This document shows positions 58,067 through 64,000 of a DNA stretch of 64,000 nt, in pieces. Below the pieces are notes generated by a model that saw only the letters and a program-made list of their open reading frames with translations, did not search any database and was not told the DNA's origin. Each line of letters starts with the position of its first letter. The first letter of the stretch is position 1. The stretch is from JAAYEA01 sp012689325. GTDB lineage: Bacteria > Chloroflexota > Anaerolineae > JAAYEA01. The stretch covers positions 9,923 through 73,922 of the forward strand of contig DAITVZ010000014.1 in assembly GCA_036841525.1 (NCBI GenBank), in the 5' to 3' direction. Both the position numbers and the translations under genes were made by a program.

Positions 58067-59158
58067 CGCCTTCATCACCTCGCGGCGCTTGAGGGCCTGC
58101 AGGGCCTCCCCGGCGCGCGCCAGGGGAAAGCGGTGCGTGATGAGATCGGCAAAGGGGTAGCGGCCGCTCCAGGCGAGCTGCGCGGCCTGGTAAAAGTGCG
58201 ACGTGTCGCTGACCCAGACGCCCTGCAAACGGGCGTTCTTGCGCACCAGGTCCTCATAGACCGCCACGGGCGCCTCGCCCACGGGCACGGCGGCCCCGGC
58301 CAGGGCGTAGGTCCCGCCCGGCGCCAGCCATTTGACGCCCTCGGCGATGGCCGACGCCGCGCCGGAGCATTCGATCACTGCCTCGGCGCCGCGGCCCTGG
58401 GTGAGCGCGCGGATCTGCTCCCACCGCTCGGCGGGGCTGGCGTCGTCCAGGTAGAGGAGGTGGTCGGCGCCAAAGCGGCGGGCCAGCTCCAGCTTCCAGG
58501 CGCTGCGGCGGGTGCCCACCAGGATCGCCTGCCCGACGCCGCGCTCCCGCGCCAGGGCCAGGGCAAAGCACCCCAGCGGCCCGGGCCCCTGGACCACCAC
58601 CGTGTCGCCGGGGCGGAGGCGGCAGGTCTCCACGGCGTGGGCGGCGGTGGCGCCGGAGCAACTGGCCGGCACCAGCAGCGCCGGGTCCACCCCGGAGGGG
58701 ACCACCAGCACGTTGGTGCGGGCCAGCAGGTGCATGTATTCGGCATAGCCGCCCAGCAGGTGCGGCGGCTGGGCGCAGGAGAGGTTGATGCCATAGGTGC
58801 GGCGGTTGGAGCAGAGGTAGGGCTCCTTGCGCACGGTGCAGGCATAGCAGGCGCCGCAGACGACGCCGCGGTCCCAGGCCAGCAGGTCGCCCTCGCGGAC
58901 GGGCTGGCCGAGGATGTCGCGTCGGGCGCCGCCGGACGTCGCGCCGAGCTCGGCGACGCGGCCCACCGCCTCGTGGCCGAGGATGATGGGCAGGGGGGTG
59001 CGCGGGTCTTCCCCCTCCCACATGTGCAGGTCGGAGCCGCAGATGCCGGCCGCCTCCACCTTGACCAGCAGCTCGCCCGGCGCGGGCGGGAGGGTCTCGA
59101 AGGCGCGCCAGGCCAGGGGCTGCTTGAACGCTTCCAGGACAGCGGCGTGGACGATCAT
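58049..59158 (-). CDS. Zinc-dependent medium-chain alcohol/polyol dehydrogenase
   Basis: 369 residues. Catalytic-zinc region AAGICGSDLHMWEG and GHEAVGRV, a structural-zinc-like cysteine cluster (GVVCGACYACTVRKEPYLCS), and the coenzyme loop VVVQGPGPLGCFAL. It resembles threonine, sorbitol or L-iditol dehydrogenases. The C-terminus (AVIADR, stop) comes from a GCGAT repeat. The frame is open upstream, but the ATG at 59158 follows AAGGAGGAC and a good promoter. First gene of the minus-strand operon. Confidence 0.88.
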   Translation of the reverse strand: MIVHAAVLEAFKQPLAWRAFETLPPAPGELLVKVEAAGICGSDLHMWEGEDPRTPLPIILGHEAVGRVAELGATSGGARRDILGQPVREGDLLAWDRGVVCGACYACTVRKEPYLCSNRRTYGINLSCAQPPHLLGGYAEYMHLLARTNVLVVPSGVDPALLVPASCSGATAAHAVETCRLRPGDTVVVQGPGPLGCFALALARERGVGQAILVGTRRSAWKLELARRFGADHLLYLDDASPAERWEQIRALTQGRGAEAVIECSGAASAIAEGVKWLAPGGTYALAGAAVPVGEAPVAVYEDLVRKNARLQGVWVSDTSHFYQAAQLAWSGRYPFADLITHRFPLARAGEALQALKRREVMKAVIADR

Positions 59159-59197
59159 GCTGGGTTGGTTGTCCTCCTTGTCAGACGAGACGAGGGT

Positions 59198-59226
59198 ATT
59201 ATAGCCTGCTTGCGCGGGGGCGGCAA
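59198..59226 (-). promoter_or_regulatory. Promoter of the MDR/flavoprotein/GH42 operon
   Basis: Minus-strand TTGCCG (59221-59226) and TATAAT (59198-59203), 17-bp spacing, 40 bp before the ATG. Confidence 0.76.
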
Positions 59227-59457
59227 GCAAGGAGCGGCGCAGCCGGGCGTGTGCCAAGTCACGATCGCGCCAACGCCGCCGAGCGCTCCAGCGCCCGGCT
59301 GTCGAAGCCTGCTGAAGCAGGCTCGGGGATGTCACAGGAGCACACCAGACGCCCTGGAGCCCCCTACGCCATGCCTCATCCCTGCTGAGTGTCGACCAAA
59401 GCTCGGAGCGGCCAAAGCCGCCACTACATCCTGCGATCTGCGATAGGCGATCCGCAT

Positions 59458-59486
59458 TTGGGGTTGCGCTGCAACCCAGGTATACT
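59458..59486 (+). promoter_or_regulatory. Probable promoter of the NACHT-like gene
   Basis: TTGGGG (59458-59463) and TATACT (59481-59486), 17-bp spacing, about 45 bp before the preferred ATG. Confidence 0.5.
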
Positions 59487-59529
59487 GAGCCCTGTATCAT
59501 CTCCTACCGGCATGAGCGAGGTCCAGGCC

Positions 59530-62493
59530 ATGAGCAGGTTCGACGCCCTCTTGGGGCCCATCTGGGAGATCAGCAGCCCGTTCTGGCTGGAGCGCGAGAC
59601 GGCGCGTTACCGCGCGGAGCTGGCCGCCGAGCTGGCGCTGGCGCTGCGGCCGGTGGCGCGCGCCGCCGCCGATTGCCCCGCGCTGGACCCGGCGACGCTG
59701 CCCCTGTACCTGGGCTCGGCCCGGCGGCAGGCCCGGGCGCTCCTCTGCCCCGCGACATCGTGCGCCCTATTGGGCGAGACGGGCGCGGGCAAGACCACGC
59801 TGCTGCGCCAGGCCGCCCTCTGGCACGCCCTGGACCCCGCCGCGCCGCTGCCGATCCTGCGCAACCTTGGCGGCGCGGGGGCGGGCGACCCGCTCGCGCT
59901 GCTGCGCCGCCAGTTGGCCCAGGGCGGGCACCGGCGGCTGGCCGCGCTGCTGCCGGTGCTGCTGGCGGAGGGGCGCGTGACGCTGCTGCTGGACGACGCC
60001 ACCGAGGCCGATCCCGCCGCGCTGGCGCGCTGGCTCGCCTTCGTGCGGTCGCTGCGCAGGGCTCGCTGGGTGCTGGCGGGGCGCCCCGAGCGGGCCGGGC
60101 GGCTGGGCGACCTGCCCACGGCTTGGATTCCCCCGCTGAGCGAGGCGGCGGCGCGGGAGGCGCTGGACCGCTGCCTGGGGCCGGACCCGCGCCGGGGCGC
60201 GCCGGGCTGGCAGCAGGTCCCCGGCTGGCTGGGGCTGGCGGAGCAGATCGGCGCCGCGCTCCCGCGGCGCGCCGACTTGCTGGCGGCGCAGGCGGCCAGC
60301 AAGGGGGAGCGGTCCGCCAGCGAGGCCGGGCCCTCGTGGGCGGCGAGCTACCGCGCCGCCGAGGCGCTGCGCGGCGCATGGCGCGGCTGGGATGAGGCAG
60401 CTTGGCGGCGGCGCATCGCTGAGCCGGCGGGCTGGCGCGAGGTCGCGTTGCTGGCGGCGCTGGCGGAGGTGGGGGAGCGGGCCGAGCTCGTCGGGCGCCT
60501 CCTGGCGGCGGGGCAGGGGGGCGAGGAAGGGATCCTGCTCGCGCTCGGCTGCGCCGCGCTGGGCGGGGGGATGGCCGAGGACGTGGCGCTGGGGGCGCTG
60601 CAAGCCAAGCTGGCGGGGCAGCGCTTCGACGCCCGTTGGCCGGGCGCGCCGCACCTGCGGGACGTGGCCGCGCCGGAGGCCGCGGAGCTATTGACGCGGC
60701 TGTTGGACGGGCCGCCCACCCAGCAGGCCCAGGCGCTGGCGCTTCTGGCCGATCTCGGCGGGTTGCACGCGGCGCGGCGAGTGGCCCGCCACGGGCTTGT
60801 GGCGGCCAACGACCTGGTGAGCGTGGCGGCCAGGGACGCCCTGCAGAGGCTGGGGGCCGAGGGCGCGGCGGCGCTATCCGAGATCGTGGAGGGGCAGGAT
60901 GCCGCGGAGCGCGCGCCGGCGCTGGAGCTCCTGGCGCAGATGGGCGCGCCGGCGGTGGGCGCGCTGATCCAGGCGCTGCACCATCCCGAGGAGCGCGTGG
61001 CCGAGCTGGCGGCCGCGGCGTTGGCCGCCATCGGCGCGCTGGCGGCGTCGGCCTTGTTGGAGGTGCTGCGCGAGCCGCATCCGCTGGCCCGGCTCTCCGC
61101 CATCTCGGCGCTGCAACAGATGACCGACCCCTCGGCGGTCCCCTTTCTGGCCAAGGGGATGTCCAGCCCCAGCCCCCTCGCTCGCCGCGAGGCGACCATC
61201 GCGCTGGGGCGGCTGGCCGGGGCGGGAGCGGCGCCCTACCTGCGCGCGGCCTTCCGGGACTCGGAGGCGGAGGTTCGGCTGGCCGCCCTCTCGGCGGTGA
61301 CGGACGAGACGGCGCTGCTTTTGATCCCCGAGCTGGTGCGGCTGCTGCGCGATGGCGAGCCGCGGGTGCCGCAGGCGGCGACGGCGGCGCTGGAGCGCAC
61401 CGGCGCGCGTTGCGTGGAGCCGCTGATCCTGGCGTTCCAGGAGGATAGTTGGGACACCGCCGGGCCGGCGACGCGCCTCATCCAACGCCTGGAGCGGGAG
61501 GCGATCCTGCCGCTGACCCAGTTGCTGGGCGACCTCCGCTGGCGGGTGCGGGCGGCGGCGGCGGGGGCGCTGCGCTGGGTGCGCCATCAGGACGCCGTGG
61601 AGCCGCTGGCGCTGGCGCTGCGCGACCGCGAGCCGCGGGTGCGCGTGGCGGCTTGCGCCGCGCTGGGGCTCTTGCGCCACGAGCGCGGGCTGCCCCATCT
61701 CCTTTCGGCGCTGCTGGACCGCGACCGGCGCGTGCGGCGGGCGGCGGGTTGGGCGCTGGGCGAGCTGCGCGAGGCCCGGGCGGTGGAGCCGCTCCTCTCC
61801 CTGCTGAGCGACCGCGACGGGGACACCCGCGCGGCGGGGGTGGAGGCGCTCTCCAAGATCGGGCAGCCGGCGGTGCGCCCGCTGCTGCAAACCCTGGCGC
61901 GGCCCGATTGGCGCGTGCGGCAGGCGGCGATCAGCGCCCTCAAGCTCATCGCCGATCCCAGCACGGTGCCGGCGCTGCAAGAGGCGGCGGCCGATGCCGA
62001 TTGGCGGGTCCGGCAGGCCGCGGCGGAGGCGCTGGGCGAGATCGGCGACGCGCGAGGGGTGGAGGCGCTGGTGGCGCTGTTGGGGGACAAGCAGGACGGT
62101 CCGCGCTGGGCGGCGGTGGAGGCGCTGGCGCGGGTGGGCGCGCCGAGCTTGGCGCCGCTGCTGCAGGCGCTGGGCCACGAGCGCTGGACGATCCGCTGGG
62201 CGGCGGCCTCGGCGCTGGGCAAGATCGGCGCGCCGGCGCTGCCGGGGCTTTTGCAGGCGCTGACGGGGCGGGCGCCCGAGGCGCGCTGGGCGGCGCAATC
62301 GGCCATCGCGCAGATCGGCAGCGCGGCGGTGCCTCAGGTGGCCGAGTTGCTTCATAGCCGCCATGCCGACGCGCGGCAGGTGGCGGCGGAGACGCTCAGC
62401 CAGATCGACACGCCGGGGGCGCGCCACGTGCTGGCCGAGCACGGCTTGAGCACGTGGCAAGAGGAGGAGCGCCCCAAGCGCCGGCGGCGGTAG
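59530..62493 (+). CDS. NACHT-like P-loop NTPase with about 18 C-terminal HEAT repeats
   Basis: 987 residues. Walker A GETGAGKTT at 82-90, Walker B TLLLDD at 151-156 and an arginine-containing LAGRPERAG at 183-191 indicate a STAND/NACHT-type ATPase. A helical region (about 200-380) is followed, to the C-terminus, by roughly 31-residue PBS-lyase-type HEAT repeats such as DWRVRQAAISALKLIADPS and RWAAVEALARVGAPSLAPLL. There is no separate effector domain; the tail is basic (RPKRRRR). Role unknown: signalling scaffold or a STAND sensor are both possible. A GAGG 8 bp upstream favours this ATG over one at 59512. Confidence 0.83.
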   Translation: MSRFDALLGPIWEISSPFWLERETARYRAELAAELALALRPVARAAADCPALDPATLPLYLGSARRQARALLCPATSCALLGETGAGKTTLLRQAALWHALDPAAPLPILRNLGGAGAGDPLALLRRQLAQGGHRRLAALLPVLLAEGRVTLLLDDATEADPAALARWLAFVRSLRRARWVLAGRPERAGRLGDLPTAWIPPLSEAAAREALDRCLGPDPRRGAPGWQQVPGWLGLAEQIGAALPRRADLLAAQAASKGERSASEAGPSWAASYRAAEALRGAWRGWDEAAWRRRIAEPAGWREVALLAALAEVGERAELVGRLLAAGQGGEEGILLALGCAALGGGMAEDVALGALQAKLAGQRFDARWPGAPHLRDVAAPEAAELLTRLLDGPPTQQAQALALLADLGGLHAARRVARHGLVAANDLVSVAARDALQRLGAEGAAALSEIVEGQDAAERAPALELLAQMGAPAVGALIQALHHPEERVAELAAAALAAIGALAASALLEVLREPHPLARLSAISALQQMTDPSAVPFLAKGMSSPSPLARREATIALGRLAGAGAAPYLRAAFRDSEAEVRLAALSAVTDETALLLIPELVRLLRDGEPRVPQAATAALERTGARCVEPLILAFQEDSWDTAGPATRLIQRLEREAILPLTQLLGDLRWRVRAAAAGALRWVRHQDAVEPLALALRDREPRVRVAACAALGLLRHERGLPHLLSALLDRDRRVRRAAGWALGELREARAVEPLLSLLSDRDGDTRAAGVEALSKIGQPAVRPLLQTLARPDWRVRQAAISALKLIADPSTVPALQEAAADADWRVRQAAAEALGEIGDARGVEALVALLGDKQDGPRWAAVEALARVGAPSLAPLLQALGHERWTIRWAAASALGKIGAPALPGLLQALTGRAPEARWAAQSAIAQIGSAAVPQVAELLHSRHADARQVAAETLSQIDTPGARHVLAEHGLSTWQEEERPKRRRR

Positions 62494-62495
62494 CC

Positions 62496-62581
62496 CAGGA
62501 GCGCGATGAATCGCGCACTACAAGCCAGGAGCGCCTGGGAGCGGCCAGTTCGTAGTGCGCGATGGATCGCGCATCCTGGGG
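62496..62581. repeat. GCGCGAT-type inverted repeat
   Basis: CCAGGAGCGCGATGAATCGC...ACTAC and GTAGTGCGCGATGGATCGCG...CCTGGGG are inverted arms between convergent genes, directly followed by another palindrome. Confidence 0.7.
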
Positions 62582-62582
62582 C

Positions 62583-62614
62583 CTGTCGGGCCAATTCATG
62601 AATTGCCCCGACAG
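62583..62614. repeat. Palindromic repeat, CAATTCATGAATTG family, copy 5
   Basis: CTGTCGGGCCAATTCATGAA and partner arm. The A-to-C change in the left arm (CTGTCGGG) is matched by a T-to-G change in the right arm (CCCGACAG), so pairing is preserved relative to other copies. Confidence 0.82.
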
Positions 62615-62619
62615 AATAC

Positions 62620-63633
62620 TCAGTCTAGCGGCTTGCGGTAGCAGGTCTCGCGCTTGATGGGCCGGTAGCCGAGGCTCTCGTACAGGCGCAGGGCGCCGTT
62701 GGGGTTCTCTGTGTCCACCCCCAGCGAGACCTCGGTCATGCCCATATCGCGGAACATCCGCTGGCTGCGGGTGATCAGCGCCTTGGCCAGGCCGCGGCGC
62801 CGCCAGGGCCGCCGCACGCAAATGTCCTCAGTATAGCCGCGCAGGCGATGGTTGACGCGGTTCTCTTCCTCGTTGACAAAGTTGAGCACCATGCCCGCCA
62901 CCTGATCGCCCTCCCAGGCCACCTGCCAGAGCTGCGGCTGAAAGAACCGGTTGGTCAGCCATTCGTCATACCAGGCCTCGTTGGGCTCGCTAAAGCCCCA
63001 GTGATCGCGGAAAGCCTCCACGTTGGCCTCCCAGATGGCGCGATAGTGCTCCGGCTGGGCCGGGCGCACCTCCAGCCCCTCCGGCAGGGGCAGGTCGGGG
63101 ATGCCCTCCAGGTTCGGGCGCACCATCGAGTAGCCGTAGCGCATGGGCCGGTAGCCGGCGGACTCCAGCACCGAGGCCCAGTGGGCCTCGCCGCCATCGG
63201 CCCAGGAGTCGAACACCAGCTCGCCGGCAGGCTTGAGCTCGGCGGCCACCTGACGCATGCGGCGCTCGCACTGGCGGAGCAGCGCCTCGCGGATGCCCAG
63301 TTGACGCCAGGCGGGCAGCAGCGCCACATAGACCCGCGCCCGCCAGGGGCCGTTGATCTCTTGCGACCAGGAGCTGCGGCCAAAGCCGATCATCTGGCCA
63401 TCCACCTCGGCAAAGACGAGGTCCTTCTGCAGGTCACAGTTGACCAGGTGGGTGTAGCGGACGGCGACATCGTCTAGGGTCTGCACCCATTCGTCGCCGT
63501 CGGCCTCGCGGCAGCCCTCGTGGACGGCCAGGATGCCCGGATAGTCGGATTCGCCCCGGAAGCGCCGAAAGACGAGGCCAGGCACCTCCGGCGCGTCGGG
63601 CAGGGTCACGAGGTCTTGTGCGGTGAGAGTCAT
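62620..63633 (-). CDS. Tandem-GNAT acetyltransferase (mycothiol-synthase-like architecture)
   Basis: 337 residues. Two GNAT halves: an N-terminal one (RVYVALLPAWRQLGIREALL) and a C-terminal one with ICVRRPWRRRGLAKALITRS and VDTENPNGALRLYESLGYRP. The arrangement is like MshD-type proteins but substrate is unknown. A longer frame to 63669 is rejected since AAAGGGGACC precedes the ATG at 63633. The only promoter seen lies upstream of a leader peptide and a terminator, so expression probably depends on read-through. Confidence 0.86.
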   Translation of the reverse strand: MTLTAQDLVTLPDAPEVPGLVFRRFRGESDYPGILAVHEGCREADGDEWVQTLDDVAVRYTHLVNCDLQKDLVFAEVDGQMIGFGRSSWSQEINGPWRARVYVALLPAWRQLGIREALLRQCERRMRQVAAELKPAGELVFDSWADGGEAHWASVLESAGYRPMRYGYSMVRPNLEGIPDLPLPEGLEVRPAQPEHYRAIWEANVEAFRDHWGFSEPNEAWYDEWLTNRFFQPQLWQVAWEGDQVAGMVLNFVNEEENRVNHRLRGYTEDICVRRPWRRRGLAKALITRSQRMFRDMGMTEVSLGVDTENPNGALRLYESLGYRPIKRETCYRKPLD

Positions 63634-63671
63634 GGTATATGGTCCCCTTTCATGGGAAGAATTGGGCAAAC

Positions 63672-63704
63672 AAAAAGGCCGTGAACGGCGGGGTCCACGG
63701 CCTT
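63672..63704 (-). terminator. Leader terminator upstream of the GNAT gene
   Basis: On the minus strand AAGGCCGTG (63696-63704) pairs with CACGGCCTT (63675-63683), followed by TTTTT down to 63672. It lies between the promoter and the GNAT start, 38 bp before the ATG. Confidence 0.86.
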
Positions 63705-63718
63705 ATCTACGCATAAGC

Positions 63719-63751
63719 AAGGCCGTGGGTGTCGTAGCCGCCCACGGCCTT
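63719..63751 (-). promoter_or_regulatory. Upstream leader hairpin able to form an antiterminator
   Basis: Minus-strand AAGGCCGTGGG (63741-63751) pairs with CCCACGGCCTT (63719-63729). The second arm is also complementary, at 10 of 11 positions, to the first arm of the terminator, so the two structures exclude each other. Confidence 0.75.
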
Positions 63752-63759
63752 TTGGTTGC

Positions 63760-63852
63760 CTATTGGCTCAACCTGGCGAAGGGCACACTACGACAAGGAC
63801 AGGCGGTGCCGCCGCCCAAAATCCGTTGTACGCGGGCGATGCTGCTAACCAT
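63760..63852 (-). CDS. Leader peptide, 30 residues
   Basis: Small reading frame starting MVSSIARVQRILGGG and containing a Cys-Pro-Cys-Arg stretch (Cys codons at 63799-63801 and 63793-63795). AAGGAG lies 9 bp before the ATG. Another in-frame ATG at 63879 coincides with the predicted transcription start and would be leaderless. It stops 8 nt before the first leader hairpin. I recognise no family; a regulatory leader peptide is the simplest reading, an independent small protein the alternative. Confidence 0.6.
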   Translation of the reverse strand: MVSSIARVQRILGGGTACPCRSVPFARLSQ

Positions 63853-64000
63853 TGTCGCGGTCTCCTTTCCCAGGGTCATATTGAGATTATACACCAGCGC
63901 CGCTACGATGTCAAGTTACTCCTGGCCGTCGCTAGGGCTTGTGCAAAGTCGCGCTCGGCGATGAACTCGCCGAGCTACGGCGGCATGGAATGCCGGGGCT
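63853..64000. other. Leader start and right-hand edge
   Basis: Contains the GNAT promoter and, from about 63940, two short hairpins (CTCGGCGATGAACTCGCCGAG-like and CGGCATGGAATGCCGG) of the type at 27600 and 44380. The stretch from 63634 to 64000 has no long gene; it holds the leader peptide and attenuator described separately. Confidence 0.6.
63886..63914 (-). promoter_or_regulatory. Consensus promoter of the leader/GNAT transcript
   Basis: Minus-strand TTGACA (63909-63914) and TATAAT (63886-63891) with 17-bp spacing; both boxes match consensus exactly. Confidence 0.9.

Larger units (their letters stand above)
59159..59529. other. Divergent intergenic region
   Basis: Holds the MDR promoter (59198-59226), a hairpin CTGCTGAAGCAGG near 59311, a half GCGAT repeat (CTGCGATCTGCGATAGGCGA, 59431-59450) and a TTGGGG-N17-TATACT pair (58-63 and 81-86 of 594xx) that probably drives the NACHT-like gene. 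No gene seen. Confidence 0.6.

Noticed and set aside
56315..59446. Roughly 1000-codon plus-strand frame opposite the flavoprotein and MDR genes
   Set aside because: Same antisense artefact; the minus strand has intact FAD- and zinc-binding motifs and a promoter.
59389..59529. N-terminal extension of the NACHT-like protein
   Set aside because: The extension crosses a GCGAT repeat and the predicted promoter; start codons after the promoter are preferred.
1..64000. tRNA, rRNA, riboswitch or insertion-sequence genes
   Set aside because: I looked in the intergenic gaps for tRNA T-loops, rRNA signatures and transposase frames and saw none; a tRNA or Rfam scan would be decisive.

Overview
This is a GC-rich chromosomal segment. 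The combination of a dcw cluster in the order mraZ-rsmH-ftsL-ftsI-murF-mraY-murD-ftsW, many Gfo/Idh/MocA oxidoreductases with TIM-barrel isomerases, an AOR-family enzyme and several families of short palindromic intergenic repeats points to a Chloroflexota (Anaerolineae-like) bacterium. That placement is an inference from gene content; no rRNA or tRNA gene was seen, and no transposase, integrase or CRISPR array.

Layout. (1) 1-8600, minus strand: the peptidoglycan and division cluster, read from one sigma70-like promoter with three MraZ-type operator repeats. ftsW runs off the left edge and murE is missing from its usual place between ftsI and murF. (2) 9000-20100: mixed housekeeping genes. 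These are uppP with a PstS-like lipoprotein, a GT2 glycosyltransferase, a nitroreductase, an isomerase/dehydrogenase pair, proS, an FG-GAP repeat protein with a small membrane protein, a DUF6544-like protein and an isoprenylcysteine-methyltransferase-like protein. (3) 20300-31970, plus strand: an NSAR/OSBS-type enolase, a flavin-reductase-like protein, an MBL hydrolase, then an autoregulated LacI operon (LacI, Gfo, isomerase, Gfo) closed by a strong terminator, then an AOR operon with a small ART-like protein, a URO-D-family protein and a uronate-dehydrogenase-like SDR. (4) 31970-34850: two toxin-antitoxin modules, DUF433/DUF5615 (plus strand) and MntA/HepT (minus strand), with an FAD oxidoreductase between them. 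(5) 34880-44360: two GNATs, then DUF1080, isomerase, a Gfo operon carrying the same operator as the LacI gene, a deacetylase, an HMGL-like aldolase, a GH4 glycosidase and an oligogalacturonate-lyase-like propeller. (6) 44470-53820: dinB, PHP hydrolase, membrane dipeptidase, alpha/beta hydrolase, a beta-lactamase/propeller fusion, a second enolase, a DUF2807 lipoprotein and another isomerase. (7) 54040-64000: a minus-strand MDR dehydrogenase/flavoprotein/GH42 operon, a large NACHT-like HEAT-repeat protein, and a GNAT gene preceded by what looks like a leader-peptide attenuator.

How the genes may work together. Repeated pairing of Gfo/Idh/MocA dehydrogenases, AP-endonuclease-2-type isomerases and a DUF1080 hydrolase fits an oxidative (3-keto) route for glycosides; GH4, the PL22-like protein and the uronate dehydrogenase fit uronide use. 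The LacI protein probably coordinates two of these operons through a shared ATAAACGTTTA operator.

The most unusual material is regulatory or repeat-based: the attenuator at 63672-63914, the shared LacI operators, a GCGAT-type repeat family that supplies stop codons and bridges HepT in frame to an oxidoreductase, and a toxin-antitoxin cassette bracketed by two copies of one composite repeat.
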